A DNA stretch of 64,000 bases. Source: Blautia schinkii (GTDB lineage Bacteria; Bacillota; Clostridia; Lachnospirales; Lachnospiraceae). Below, piece by piece: positions 1-9,024 of the stretch. The notes beneath the pieces were generated by a model that saw nothing but the letters and a program-made list of their open reading frames with translations, ran no database searches and was not told the origin of the DNA. Within the stretch, counting starts at the first letter, position 1; each line of letters opens with the position of its first letter. The stretch lies in contig NZ_JAAWUO010000001.1 of assembly GCF_013304825.1 (NCBI RefSeq), positions 248,001-312,000 on the forward strand, given 5' to 3'. The translations under genes were made by a program, and so were the position numbers.

Positions 1-660
1 TCCGTGGGCTTTGAGACCACCACACCGGCAGGATGCCTTTCAGTAAAAAAAGCGAAGGAAGACGGTATTTCCAATTATTCCCTTCTTGTGGCAAACAAAA
101 CCATGCCTCAGGCATACCAGGCGTTAAAAGGAAGTGCAGATGTATTTCTTTATCCCGGACATGTGAATGCTATCACAGGAACAAAACTCTGTGAGCAGCT
201 GGCAGAGGACGGAGTCAGTGGTGTGGTGGCAGGTTTTACTGCGAAAGAACTGTTAACTGCACTGGCTGTTGCATTGGTACGTTTTCAGGAGGGGAAGCCG
301 TTCTTTGTGAACTGTTATCCCCGTGTGGTGAAAGAAGAAGGAAGTCCGGAGGCACAGAAGCTGATGGAAGAGCTGATGGAACCCTGCGATTCCGAATGGA
401 GGGGGCTTGGCGTGATCCCAGGCTCAGGACTTGTATTAAAAAAAGAATGGGAAAATTTTGACGCGAGAAAAAAATATGCAGTGCCGCCGATCCAGGGCAA
501 ACCGAATCCGGCCTGCCGCTGCGGCGATGTGCTCCAGGGAAAATGTAAGCCATCCGATTGTAAAGTATTTGGAAAAGTCTGTACCCCGCAGCATCCGGTA
601 GGAGCATGTATGGTGTCAAATGAGGGAGCATGTTCTGCGTATTTTATGTATGGAAATTAA
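1..660 (+). CDS. hypD: HypD, [NiFe]-hydrogenase maturation factor (5'-truncated by window edge)
   Basis: The reading frame is open from base 1, so only the C-terminal ~219 residues are seen. HypD works with HypC and HypE to assemble the Fe(CN)2CO unit of [NiFe]-hydrogenases in the cytoplasm. The fragment shows the family's GFETTTP motif at its start and the Cys-rich C-terminal block (ACRCGDVLQGKCKPSDC, then a GACMVSNEGACSAYF-type end), which holds the cluster ligands and redox cysteines. hypE follows after about 24 bases, as expected of a hyp operon. The methionine-like codon at position 4 is GTG and lies inside the domain, so it is not the true start. Identity is secure; the gene start lies outside the window. 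Confidence 0.95.
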   Translation, partial: SVGFETTTPAGCLSVKKAKEDGISNYSLLVANKTMPQAYQALKGSADVFLYPGHVNAITGTKLCEQLAEDGVSGVVAGFTAKELLTALAVALVRFQEGKPFFVNCYPRVVKEEGSPEAQKLMEELMEPCDSEWRGLGVIPGSGLVLKKEWENFDARKKYAVPPIQGKPNPACRCGDVLQGKCKPSDCKVFGKVCTPQHPVGACMVSNEGACSAYFMYGN

Positions 661-684
661 TATCATAGAAAGAAGATGACAATT

Positions 685-1692
685 ATGGACAATAAAACAG
701 TAACCATGGCTCACGGTGCCGGAGGCCGCCAGACCTCGGAACTGATCGATGAAGTATTTAAAGCACATTTTGCAAACCCGGATCTCACTGCAGATGATGC
801 GGCAGTTCTTGTTCCGCCGACCGGAAAAATGGCTGTGTCAACAGACGGATTTATTGTATCGCCGGCATTTTTTCCAGGGGGAAATATCGGTAAACTTTCT
901 ATCTGCGGAACTGTCAATGATCTTGCATGTATGGGAGCGAAGCCAATGTATCTCACCTGTGCATTCGTGATCGAAGAAGGTTTTCCAATGGAAAAACTGG
1001 AGGAGATCGCGTCCGCAATGGAAAAAACAGCAAAAGAAGCAGGCGTCCGGATTGTTTCCGGTGACACGAAAGTTGCGGGAAAAGGACAGGTTGACGGCGT
1101 ATTTATCACTACCACCGGAATGGGAGAGATCCAGGACGGAGTCCAGGTAGGCGGTGAGCTTGCAAAACCAGGAGATGCCATTATTGTTACCGGCGATGTG
1201 GGAAGACACGGTTGTACCATTCTTCTTGCCAGGGAAGATTTTGGAATTGATGCGGATGTGACAAGCGACTGTGCACCACTTTGGGGAACTGTAAAAGAAG
1301 TGATGGATGCAACACATGATATCCATGTGATCCGTGATGCAACAAGAGGCGGCGTGGGAACTGTTCTCTATGAGATTGCAGGGCAGAGCAATGTAGGAAT
1401 CCGCCTGGATGCGGCAGCAGTGCCGGTAGCTCCTGGGGTAAAAGGTGTTTGCGGTATGCTTGGTCTGGAGCCTCTTTATCTTGCATGTGAAGGCCGCATG
1501 GTCATCATGGCTCCGAAATCAGAGGCAGAGAAGATTGTGGAAGTACTGCATAAATGTCCGTACTCCAAAGATGCAGCCATAATCGGTGAAGTTACAGCTG
1601 ATCAGCCGGGAAAAGTCGTCATGACTACAGAGATCGGAACCCAGGCACTGCTTCCGCAGCCTGGCGGCGAGCTGCTGCCGAGAATCTGCTGA
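685..1692 (+). CDS. hypE: HypE, carbamoyl-dehydratase making the cyanide ligand
   Basis: HypE carries a carbamoyl group from HypF on its C-terminal cysteine and dehydrates it to a thiocyanate, the source of the CN ligands of [NiFe]-hydrogenase. The protein begins with the AHGAGG motif of the PurM/HypE/SelD ATP-binding fold and ends precisely in the canonical PRIC tail, so the acceptor cysteine is intact. Length (335 residues) is normal. An in-frame ATG lies at 676, but AGAAAGAAG at 668-676 is better spaced to the ATG at 685, which I prefer. It follows hypD directly. The rest of the hyp set and any [NiFe]-hydrogenase must lie upstream of the window or elsewhere. Confidence 0.95.
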   Translation: MDNKTVTMAHGAGGRQTSELIDEVFKAHFANPDLTADDAAVLVPPTGKMAVSTDGFIVSPAFFPGGNIGKLSICGTVNDLACMGAKPMYLTCAFVIEEGFPMEKLEEIASAMEKTAKEAGVRIVSGDTKVAGKGQVDGVFITTTGMGEIQDGVQVGGELAKPGDAIIVTGDVGRHGCTILLAREDFGIDADVTSDCAPLWGTVKEVMDATHDIHVIRDATRGGVGTVLYEIAGQSNVGIRLDAAAVPVAPGVKGVCGMLGLEPLYLACEGRMVIMAPKSEAEKIVEVLHKCPYSKDAAIIGEVTADQPGKVVMTTEIGTQALLPQPGGELLPRIC

Positions 1693-1710
1693 CAGATAAG
1701 CTCAGAATAT

Positions 1711-1742
1711 GAAAGGCGGTCAGGAAGAAAGATTCGCCTTTT
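1711..1742 (+). terminator. weak intrinsic terminator after hypE
   Basis: AAAGGCG at 1712-1718 pairs with CGCCTTT at 1735-1741 across a 16-base loop, ending in only four T. It lies inside an upstream extension of the next reading frame and supports the internal start of that gene at 1823. It may partly separate hyp transcription from the nif-like cassette. Confidence 0.4.
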
Positions 1743-1822
1743 GCAGAGAAAAATCAGCGATAGAAGCAGAGTACGATAAAATGGACAGTAATACGGAATG
1801 CCGGAAAGGAGAGCCAGACCTT

Positions 1823-2092
1823 ATGGAGACAAGAGTGGCACTGATCTCGATCATTGTGGAAAACAATGACGTGATCGATGATATCAACCGTTTTCTTCAC
1901 GAAGCGGGAAAATATATTATCGGGAGAATGGGGATCCCCTATCGGGAAAAAGGTATCAACATTATAAGTATTGCCATTGATGCACCGCAGGATGTGATAA
2001 GCTCTTTATCCGGAAAGATCGGACGGCTGAATGGTGTTTCTGCAAAAACAGCATATTCTAATGTGATCACAAAGGCGGAGGACAGAAAATGA
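1823..2092 (+). CDS. TM1266-family small protein (iron-only hydrogenase system regulator-like)
   Basis: A small 89-residue protein resembling the TM1266 family, often named putative iron-only hydrogenase system regulator, with an ACT/ferredoxin-like fold. It begins [14 protein letters not shown] and has the family pattern of two similar halves with an IGRMGIPY segment and an [16 protein letters not shown] segment. An in-frame ATG at 1709 exists, but a GGAAAGGAG site at 1803-1811 and family length favour 1823. Its stop overlaps the start of the NifH-like gene by ATGA at 2089, so the two are translationally coupled. Family members usually sit beside [FeFe]-hydrogenase maturation genes; here the partner is a nitrogenase-like cassette. 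The molecular role is unknown to me. Confidence 0.75.
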   Translation: METRVALISIIVENNDVIDDINRFLHEAGKYIIGRMGIPYREKGINIISIAIDAPQDVISSLSGKIGRLNGVSAKTAYSNVITKAEDRK

Positions 2093-2856
2093 TCAGAATC
2101 GCAGTATATGGAAAGGGCGGCATCGGAAAATCCACAACAGTTTCCAATGTGGCAGTTGCCCTTGCGGAAAAAGGAATGAAAGTGATGCAGATCGGCTGTG
2201 ATCCAAAGGCGGATTCAACGATCCTGCTCCGCCATGGGAAAGAAGCTTCCACAGTTCTGGATCTTTATAATAAGAAAAGACAGGATCTGAAGCTTGAAGA
2301 TATGGTGCAGATCGGATATGGCGGTGTGGTATGCGTAGAGGCAGGAGGACCTGCTCCGGGACTTGGCTGCGCTGGCCGCGGGATCATCACAGCTCTGGAA
2401 AAACTTCAGGAAACAGGGGCATATGAGACTTATAAACCGGACATTGTTTTTTATGATGTACTGGGAGATGTTGTGTGCGGCGGTTTTTCCATGCCAATGC
2501 GAAAGGGGTATGCAGATAAAGTTTTTATCATTACTTCCGGTGAAAATATGGCCATCCATGCAGGCGCGAACATTGCCATGGCAGTGGAAAATTTCCGGAA
2601 CAGAGGCTACGCTTCCCTTGGCGGTATCATTCTGAACAGACGGAATGTGCCGCGGGAGGAAGAAAAAGTGCAGGAGCTGGCAGAAGATTTTCATACGAAG
2701 GTGATAGGAACTCTTTCACGAAGCGAGCTGGTGCAGGAAGCAGAAGTACTGGGAAAAACTCTTCTGGAAGTCTACCCTGACAGTGAGATGGCAGAAGAAT
2801 ATCGGACATTGGCAGAGCAGATCCTGGAAGCATGCAGGGAGGAAGCTCCATGTTAA
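2089..2856 (+). CDS. NifH-like iron protein (nitrogenase reductase family)
   Basis: An ATP-dependent electron donor of the NifH/BchL/CfbC family (255 residues). It has the P-loop GKGGIGKST (residues 8-16), the DPKADST switch segment, and both [4Fe-4S] ligands of the homodimer: Cys94 in GLGCAGRG and Cys130 in DVVCGGF. All hallmarks of a working Fe protein are present, unlike MinD/ParA relatives. It overlaps the preceding gene by 4 bases and the next by 7, so it is one unit with the two NifD/K-like genes. No NifB, NifE/NifN pair or other cofactor genes are visible, so true nitrogen fixation is not supported; a group IV-like nitrogenase relative acting on another substrate, or on a metal cofactor, is more likely. 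The substrate is unknown. Confidence 0.9.
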   Translation: MIRIAVYGKGGIGKSTTVSNVAVALAEKGMKVMQIGCDPKADSTILLRHGKEASTVLDLYNKKRQDLKLEDMVQIGYGGVVCVEAGGPAPGLGCAGRGIITALEKLQETGAYETYKPDIVFYDVLGDVVCGGFSMPMRKGYADKVFIITSGENMAIHAGANIAMAVENFRNRGYASLGGIILNRRNVPREEEKVQELAEDFHTKVIGTLSRSELVQEAEVLGKTLLEVYPDSEMAEEYRTLAEQILEACREEAPC

Positions 2857-4193
2857 AAAGAATTGGAATCAGAGCGATTTCGGAGAAAACAGAGGTAACG
2901 ATAGGAGAGGCTTCTTTTCCGGCACCGTTTCAGCCGGGATTGGAATTTAATTCTCCTGCTCATGGAAACTGGAACATTGTACATACAGGAATGCTGGTTC
3001 CGGAGGCACAGCAGATATATGTCTGCGCGGATAACTGTATGCGAGGTGTTGTGCTGACAGCGGCAGAGATGAATGCGGTGGAGAGGTTTTCTTTTGTGAT
3101 CGTGGAGGAAAAGGATCTTCTGGGCGGGAATCTGGAGGATATTACCATTGAGGGTGTGACAGATGTGCTGAACCGCCTGCCGAAGAAGCCGAAAGCGGTT
3201 CTGCTTTTTACAGTGTGTCTGCATCATTTTCTGGGAAGTGATCTGGACCGGATTTATGGAGAGCTGGAAAGCCGTTTTCCGGAGATCTTTTTTATGAGAT
3301 GTTTTATGGACCCGATCATGCAGAAAACCGGTCCCACACCAGACCAGAAGTTACGGCGTGCCATGTATGATGCAGTGCCGGAAGCTGAGGCAGACCCTGG
3401 ATGTGTGACGCTTCTTGGAAGTGATTTTGTGCTGGACGCAGATGCAGATATTAGAAGAATATCAGAGCATAACGGATTTAAGCTTCGCGAGACTGCTGCC
3501 TGTGAAACATGGGAAGAGTATCAGAAACTGGGAGAAGGAAGCCTGATCATTGACTGTTACCCGGCAGGAAAATTCGGAGTGCAGCAGCAGGCTGAAAGAC
3601 TTGGAAGGCCTTTTCTGTATCTGCCGGGAAGCTTTGATTATGAGGAAATACAGTGGCAGGAGGAACAGCTGCTGGAGAAATTGAAAGAATTAAAGGGAGA
3701 AATCACAGGTCCGGATATAAAAAAAGAAATCCGGTTCTGCGAGGAAGCACTTTCTCATGCAAAGAAAATTATCGGGGATACACCCATCGCACTGGATTAT
3801 CTTTTTCATCCAAGACCGCTGGGGCTGGCAAAGCTTCTGCTGACCCATGGATTCAAAGTAGAGTCCATTTATCTGGACAGTATCAGTCCGGAGGAAAAAG
3901 ACGTATTTTTCTGGCTGAAAGAGAATGTTCCGGAATTGAAGCTGATCTCAACGATACGGCCTGAGATGCGTGTGAGAACACGATGCTCTGAAAATAAGAT
4001 CCTTGCCATTGGACAGAAAGCAGCCTGGTTTACCGGAAGCAGGAATTTTGTAAATATGGTTCAGGGTGGTGGGCTTTATGGCTTTGACGGAATCCGCCGG
4101 ACTGCTCAGCTGATGATCGAAGCTTTTGAAGCAGAAAAAGATCCGGAAGATCTGATCGTGCGAAAAGGATGGGGGTGCGAAAGCTGCATATGA
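2850..4193 (+). CDS. nitrogenase component 1-like subunit (first, NifD/NifE-like)
   Basis: A 447-residue protein of the nitrogenase component 1 superfamily (NifD/K/E/N, BchN/B). Start chosen at 2850 because an AGGGAGG site lies at 2836-2842 and the gene then overlaps nifH-like by 7 bases; an upstream in-frame ATG at 2832 lies inside the previous gene. Candidate cluster ligands are Cys59 and Cys63 ([10 protein letters not shown]) and Cys123 in [11 protein letters not shown], which aligns in character with the NifD C-x-x-x-x-x-G-D ligand motif. The C-terminus ends GWGCESCI, a CxxC (Cys443/446) that may hold metal. The usual homocitrate/FeMo-co His and Cys ligands are not obvious. Function unknown; it presumably forms a heteromer with the next gene product. 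Confidence 0.8.
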   Translation: MLKRIGIRAISEKTEVTIGEASFPAPFQPGLEFNSPAHGNWNIVHTGMLVPEAQQIYVCADNCMRGVVLTAAEMNAVERFSFVIVEEKDLLGGNLEDITIEGVTDVLNRLPKKPKAVLLFTVCLHHFLGSDLDRIYGELESRFPEIFFMRCFMDPIMQKTGPTPDQKLRRAMYDAVPEAEADPGCVTLLGSDFVLDADADIRRISEHNGFKLRETAACETWEEYQKLGEGSLIIDCYPAGKFGVQQQAERLGRPFLYLPGSFDYEEIQWQEEQLLEKLKELKGEITGPDIKKEIRFCEEALSHAKKIIGDTPIALDYLFHPRPLGLAKLLLTHGFKVESIYLDSISPEEKDVFFWLKENVPELKLISTIRPEMRVRTRCSENKILAIGQKAAWFTGSRNFVNMVQGGGLYGFDGIRRTAQLMIEAFEAEKDPEDLIVRKGWGCESCI

Positions 4194-5473
4194 GACAGGC
4201 ATATCGAATCATACCAATTTATACAGCAGATGTGTCAGGTGTCTGCTCAGCCTTGTATGAGCTGGGGGGAATGACGGTGATGCATGATCCTTCCGGGTGT
4301 AATTCTACCTATAATACACATGATGAGATCCGGTGGTACGATCAGGATAGCCTGATCTTTATTTCGGGGCTGACGGATATTGATGCGATCATGGGAAATG
4401 ATGAGAAATTTCTTCAGGATATTGAGGACGCAACAGAAGAATTGCAGCCGAGATTTATTGCCCTTGCCAGTTCGCCGATTCCTTTTATGAATGGAACCGA
4501 TTTTCCGGGACTTGCCAGGGCATTGACAGTGGGGACGGGAATTCCGGCTTTTTCTGTTCCGACCAGTGGAATGCATGATTATGTGTACGGTGCCGGGCTT
4601 GCGCTGGCAGAGATTGCGAAACATTTTACAGGAGCAGGAGAAGAGAAGAACAAGGGAGGATCCGAACATTCAATAAAAACTAATGATGAGAAAATCCCTG
4701 GTAGTACCGGAAAATCTGTGAAATGTGTGGGAATAAAGTCAGAAATGAACAGACGAAAATTAAATCTTCTGGGTGTAACTCCCCTGGATTTCGGCCCGCA
4801 ATCCATTGTAGATATCATGAAAAAACGTCTGGAAAACCAGGGCTGGGAGATAATTTCCACCTGGGCCATGGGTGACACGCTGGAAACACTGGCAAAGGCC
4901 GGTGAAGCAGATGTGAATCTGGTGGTATCCTCAGTGGGAATTCCTGCGGCTAATGTGCTGAAGGGAAAATTCGGAACTCCTTTTCTGGTGGGGACACCTG
5001 TAGATGGATATGTGGAAAAAATATCTGATGCACTTGCGGAGATGGCGGAAAAAGTTACGGGAGAATGCCGGATCAGCGAGGAAATTCCTGATCTTTGGAA
5101 AGTAACTCCGGATCAGGTGATCTACATTTCCACAGAATCATCTCAGCCCGACATCACAGTAATCGGTGAGCCAGTCACCATGGGTTCCCTGGCAGCTGCC
5201 ATAGAGTATAAATATGAAAAAAAAGTTCAGCTCCTCTGTCCCCTGGAGATCACAGAAGGGCTTCTCCGGGAAGGGGATCAGGCTATTCGGGGTGAGGAGT
5301 CCATAGAAGAAGGGCTGAAAACTGCAAAGATCATTATAGCAGATCCCCTCTATCGTCCCATCTGCCCGGAAACCGCCAGATTTTATGAGCTCCCGCATAT
5401 CGCTTTTTCCGGCAGGATCTACCTCAGGAAAATAAAAGAGATGTATGCGCATAATCTCATAAAAACCACATAA
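4190..5473 (+). CDS. nitrogenase component 1-like subunit (second, NifK/NifN-like)
   Basis: A 427-residue partner subunit of the same superfamily. The ATG at 4190 overlaps the previous stop by ATGA and gives an N-terminus beginning [19 protein letters not shown]. Cys19 and Cys37 (the latter in MHDPSGCNST) sit where NifK/NifD have the first two P-cluster ligands, and the ISGLTDIDAIMGND segment matches the family's T-x-x-E-x-x-x-x-G-G turn. A low-conservation linker (about residues 140-190) separates two Rossmann-like halves. The gene is the last of the cassette and is followed by a terminator. I cannot name a substrate; it is clearly not a standard NifK. Confidence 0.8.
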   Translation: MRQAYRIIPIYTADVSGVCSALYELGGMTVMHDPSGCNSTYNTHDEIRWYDQDSLIFISGLTDIDAIMGNDEKFLQDIEDATEELQPRFIALASSPIPFMNGTDFPGLARALTVGTGIPAFSVPTSGMHDYVYGAGLALAEIAKHFTGAGEEKNKGGSEHSIKTNDEKIPGSTGKSVKCVGIKSEMNRRKLNLLGVTPLDFGPQSIVDIMKKRLENQGWEIISTWAMGDTLETLAKAGEADVNLVVSSVGIPAANVLKGKFGTPFLVGTPVDGYVEKISDALAEMAEKVTGECRISEEIPDLWKVTPDQVIYISTESSQPDITVIGEPVTMGSLAAAIEYKYEKKVQLLCPLEITEGLLREGDQAIRGEESIEEGLKTAKIIIADPLYRPICPETARFYELPHIAFSGRIYLRKIKEMYAHNLIKTT

Positions 5474-5489
5474 ACTATAAGAAACCGTA

Positions 5490-5522
5490 AAGGCGTTGCA
5501 GAACATGCAGCGCCTTTTTATA
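5490..5522 (+). terminator. intrinsic terminator of the nif-like cassette
   Basis: AGGCGTTGC at 5491-5499 pairs with GCAGCGCCT (one G-T wobble) across a short loop, followed by a T-run at 5515. It closes the transcript of the nitrogenase-like genes. Confidence 0.8.
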
Positions 5523-5563
5523 ACGGCGGAACTATTGAACGGATGGATATGGAGGGATTTTTT

Positions 5564-5995
5564 ATGTGGGGATTTCTGTCGGCTTTGATTTCCGGGGCTT
5601 TGATGAGTATTCAGGGAGTATTTAACACAAATGTAACAAAACAGACCAGTTTGTGGGTATCAACTGGCTGGGTGCAGTTTTCAGCATTTCTGGTGTGTGT
5701 TGCTGCCTGGCTTTTTACAGGGCGGGAAAGTATTGGCGCACTGTGGCAGGTGGAGAATAAATACACGCTTCTTGGGGGTGTGATAGGTGCATTTATTACC
5801 ATAACAGTAATCAGGAGTATGGGAAGCTTAGGCCCTGCCAGGGCAGTTATGCTGATCGTGATCTCTCAGCTGGCTGTTGCGTATCTCATAGAACTGATGG
5901 GACTCTTTGGCGTGGAGAAAGCAGATTTTCAGTGGAGAAAACTTTTGGGAATGCTGATCTGCATTGCCGGCGTGGTGATTTTCAAATGGAAATAA
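5564..5995 (+). CDS. DMT-family membrane protein (DUF606/YdcZ-like)
   Basis: A 143-residue membrane protein with four to five hydrophobic helices and a pattern typical of the DUF606/YdcZ small DMT transporters, which often act as half-size units. A GGAGGG site at 5551-5556 sits correctly before the ATG at 5564; the in-frame ATG at 5543 lies upstream of that site and is unlikely. It stands alone between the nif-like terminator and comEA. The substrate cannot be told from sequence. Confidence 0.75.
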   Translation: MWGFLSALISGALMSIQGVFNTNVTKQTSLWVSTGWVQFSAFLVCVAAWLFTGRESIGALWQVENKYTLLGGVIGAFITITVIRSMGSLGPARAVMLIVISQLAVAYLIELMGLFGVEKADFQWRKLLGMLICIAGVVIFKWK

Positions 5996-6103
5996 AATAT
6001 TAGTATTGTAATATTTGTAATATTTCGTTAAAATAAGATATGGTTTTGTATGAGTAAGGGGACACTTACCACTGCACAAGCGGAAAGGAGTGCCCACCAT
6101 ATC

Positions 6104-6880
6104 ATGAGAAATAAATTAAATATCAGAAATGTTCAGCTTATTTTTTCAGTGATCATGTTCCTGACCTTTGCAGGACTGACAGGCTGCCGGGACAAGGATT
6201 CGGAATTTCTGGAAAAAGAACTGGAGCAGGAAGAGAACAGCCAGGATTCCTCTGAGCAGGAAAGCCGGCAGCAGCCGAAAGCCGATTCACAGAAGAGTTC
6301 CGGTACACAGTCAGAGTCCGGAGATGTCCCAGAGACAATCTACGTAGATGTCTGCGGTGCAGTGGCAGAGCCCGGTGTCTATGAGCTTTCATCTGACAGC
6401 CGGGTATTTCAGGCCATTGAGAAAGCAGGAGGATATCTCCCGGAGGCAGCAGTCAGCTATCTTAACCGCGCAAGGAGTCTTTCAGATGGACAGCAGATCT
6501 ATGTGCCGACCCGGGAGGAGGTGGACAGCCAGACGATTCCACCGACTCAGGACGGAACGACTCAGACTGGAACCATTGCTGACAATAATGTCAACGGTAC
6601 AGGCAGTACTGACAGTACAAAAATCGGTAAGGCATCAGGAGATAATCAGCAGCCGACATCCGACAGCGCAGGAGGTTCTGCCGATTCCAGGATCAATCTG
6701 AACACAGCTGACGTATCCCAGCTTACCACTCTCACAGGAGTAGGGGAGTCCAAGGCTCTGGCTATTATCGCTTACAGGGAAGAGAACGGCCCTTTTACTT
6801 CCGTCGAGGATATTATGAATGTTCCCGGCATCAAGGAAGGCACCTATGAGAAGATCAAGGATAAAATAGCAATAGAATAA
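6104..6880 (+). CDS. comEA: ComEA-like competence DNA-binding lipoprotein
   Basis: A surface DNA-binding protein of the transformation machinery. Start at 6104 follows the strong GGAAAGGAG site at 6080-6088; an in-frame ATG at 6050 lacks one. The N-terminus has a transmembrane stretch ending in a lipobox-like LTGC (Cys near residue 28), then an E/Q/S-rich linker, an SLBB domain (about 80-150, DVCGAVAEPGVYEL) and a C-terminal helix-hairpin-helix pair (INLNTADVSQLTTLTGVGESKA and a VPGIKEGTYEKI end). This order is typical of ComEA in Gram-positive bacteria. comEC lies about 3 kb downstream, separated by a two-component system, so the two competence genes are near but not adjacent. Confidence 0.9.
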   Translation: MRNKLNIRNVQLIFSVIMFLTFAGLTGCRDKDSEFLEKELEQEENSQDSSEQESRQQPKADSQKSSGTQSESGDVPETIYVDVCGAVAEPGVYELSSDSRVFQAIEKAGGYLPEAAVSYLNRARSLSDGQQIYVPTREEVDSQTIPPTQDGTTQTGTIADNNVNGTGSTDSTKIGKASGDNQQPTSDSAGGSADSRINLNTADVSQLTTLTGVGESKALAIIAYREENGPFTSVEDIMNVPGIKEGTYEKIKDKIAIE

Positions 6881-6890
6881 GGAGCGTTAA

Positions 6891-7580
6891 ATGAGCAGGA
6901 AAGTATTGGTAGTAGACGACGAGAAACTGATTGTCAAAGGACTCCGCTTCAGTCTGGAGCAGGATGGAATGGAAGTAGACTGCGCCTATGACGGAGAGGA
7001 AGCTCTGGAGAAGGCGAAGGCAGGAGAATATGATATTATTCTTCTTGACCTGATGCTGCCCAAGATGGATGGCCTTGAGGTATGTCAGCAGATCCGGGAG
7101 TTTTCCAATGTCCCGATCATCATGCTTACCGCAAAAGGAGAAGACATGGATAAGATCCTGGGCCTGGAATACGGAGCAGACGATTATGTGACCAAGCCTT
7201 TTAACATTCTGGAAGTAAAAGCCCGCATCAAGGCAATCATCCGCCGGGCAGGAAACAGCCAGGATAAGAAAGAAAAGGCCAAAACAGTTGAAGTTGGCGA
7301 GCTGAAGCTGGACTGTGAAGGACGTCGCGTATTCATTGGCGGGAGAGAGATCAATCTGACAGCCAAGGAATTCGATGTTCTGGAACTCCTTGTATTTAAT
7401 CCGAACAAGGTATACAGCAGAGAGAACCTTCTGAATATCGTGTGGGGATATGAATACCCGGGCGATGTACGTACTGTAGATGTACATATCCGTCGTTTGA
7501 GAGAAAAGATCGAGGCCAATCCCAGTGAGCCGAAATATGTACACACCAAATGGGGTGTAGGATATTATTTTCAGGCATAA
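6891..7580 (+). CDS. OmpR/PhoB-family response regulator
   Basis: A 229-residue two-domain regulator. The receiver has the acidic pair near residues 9-11, phospho-acceptor Asp53 in LLDLMLPKMDG, Thr80 and Lys102 in VTKPF. The C-terminal winged helix ends with RTVDVHIRRLREKIE, the OmpR recognition helix. AAGGAG lies just before the start. The histidine kinase gene follows after 3 bases, so the pair forms a two-component system. Its sequence is close in style to WalR/VicR and PhoP regulators, but the signal is unknown. Confidence 0.92.
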   Translation: MSRKVLVVDDEKLIVKGLRFSLEQDGMEVDCAYDGEEALEKAKAGEYDIILLDLMLPKMDGLEVCQQIREFSNVPIIMLTAKGEDMDKILGLEYGADDYVTKPFNILEVKARIKAIIRRAGNSQDKKEKAKTVEVGELKLDCEGRRVFIGGREINLTAKEFDVLELLVFNPNKVYSRENLLNIVWGYEYPGDVRTVDVHIRRLREKIEANPSEPKYVHTKWGVGYYFQA

Positions 7581-7583
7581 TCC

Positions 7584-9014
7584 ATGAAATTCAGAAAAAG
7601 CGGAAAATTCTTTAAAAGTCTTCGCTTTCGTATCATGATAATCCTGATCATACTGGGAATCGTACCAAGTGTCATTGTTACGGAAATGGTGATCGCCAAT
7701 TATGAAGACCGGGCCATTGCCAACCGTGTGCAGAGTATGGAGAATATCTGTGACATCATGTGCGACCTGCTGATCAAAGAGAATTACCTGAATGACTCCG
7801 GCTCGCAGACGGTAAACAGCAAGCTGGAGCTGCTGTCTAATATCTATGGGGGAAGAATTCTCATTGTGGACAGGGATTTCAGAATTATCAAGGATACTTA
7901 CGGCGTGGATGAAGGAAGGACTCTTGTATCCCAGAAAGTAGTGAATTGTTTTAAGGGAGAAGACGACTACCGTTATGATTCGGCCAGCCAGAAGATCGTT
8001 CTGGCAGTCCCGGTAAAAAGCCCGGAAGTGAATCAGGTGCAGGGGGCTATGATGATCATGGCTTCATCCAGTGAAGTAACAGCGACCATACGTGAGCTGG
8101 AACAGAAAGGGATCCTGATCATCGGAATCATTGTAGTGCTGGCGATCTTCCTGGGATATATTTTGTCCACAGTGCTTGTGAAACCTTTTGCAAGAGTAAC
8201 GAAAGCAATCGAAGATCTTACAGATGGTTATCAGAACGAAGAGATCTCAGTTCCGGATTATACAGAGACAGCCCTGATTACGGAGGCATTTAATAAGATG
8301 CTTTCCAGAATGAAGATTCTGGATGAATCCAGACAGGAATTTGTATCCAATGTGTCTCATGAGCTGAAGACACCGATGACTTCCATGAAAGTCCTTGCAG
8401 ATTCCCTGGTAGGACAGCAGGGCGTGCCGGAAGAACTTTATCAGGAATTTCTTTCTGATATTACAGAGGAGATTGACCGTGAGAACAAGATCATCACAGA
8501 CCTTCTCTCCCTTGTAAAAATGGACAAAAAAGCAGCAGACATGAACATTGTCAATATGAATATCAATGAGCTTCTTGAGAATATCCTGAAGCGTCTCCGA
8601 CCTATTGCAGATCAGAGAAGCATTGCCCTGATACTGGATTCGTTCCGTCCGGTTACAGCTGATGTGGACGAGGTGAAGTTTACGCTCGCTATCAGCAACC
8701 TTGTGGAAAACGGAATCAAATACAATGTAGATGAAGGTTGGGTTCGGGTAACGCTGGATGCAGACTACAAGTATTTTTATGTGACAGTAGCAGATTCCGG
8801 ACTTGGAATTCCGGAGGATTCCATTGAGAGGATCTTTGAGCGCTTTTACCGCGTGGATAAATCCCATTCCAGGGAGATCGGCGGAACTGGTCTTGGCCTT
8901 GCCATCACCAGAAGTTCCATTGTCATGCACCATGGAACCATCAAGGTATCAAGCAAAGAAGGCGAAGGAACCACATTCAATGTGAAGATTCCGCTGTCTT
9001 ATATCTCATCCTAG
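7584..9014 (+). CDS. membrane sensor histidine kinase
   Basis: A 476-residue kinase partner of the preceding regulator. It has an N-terminal helix (about 14-34), an extracytoplasmic sensor of about 130 residues, a second helix (about 173-196), a HAMP linker, a HisKA domain with the phospho-acceptor His in NVSHELKTPM, and a HATPase domain with the N-box NLVENGIKYN and the G-boxes DSGLGIPEDS and GGTGLGLAI. Complete by all motifs. It is translationally linked to the regulator (3-base gap) and followed closely by the GerMN protein, which may be an accessory factor. Confidence 0.92.
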   Translation: MKFRKSGKFFKSLRFRIMIILIILGIVPSVIVTEMVIANYEDRAIANRVQSMENICDIMCDLLIKENYLNDSGSQTVNSKLELLSNIYGGRILIVDRDFRIIKDTYGVDEGRTLVSQKVVNCFKGEDDYRYDSASQKIVLAVPVKSPEVNQVQGAMMIMASSSEVTATIRELEQKGILIIGIIVVLAIFLGYILSTVLVKPFARVTKAIEDLTDGYQNEEISVPDYTETALITEAFNKMLSRMKILDESRQEFVSNVSHELKTPMTSMKVLADSLVGQQGVPEELYQEFLSDITEEIDRENKIITDLLSLVKMDKKAADMNIVNMNINELLENILKRLRPIADQRSIALILDSFRPVTADVDEVKFTLAISNLVENGIKYNVDEGWVRVTLDADYKYFYVTVADSGLGIPEDSIERIFERFYRVDKSHSREIGGTGLGLAITRSSIVMHHGTIKVSSKEGEGTTFNVKIPLSYISS

Positions 9015-9024
9015 GAGGTAGCGC

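Noticed and set aside
2089-5473. True nitrogenase (nifHDK)
   Set aside because: The component-1 proteins are too divergent in the metal-ligand regions and no nifB, nifE or nifN is present; nitrogen fixation cannot be claimed.
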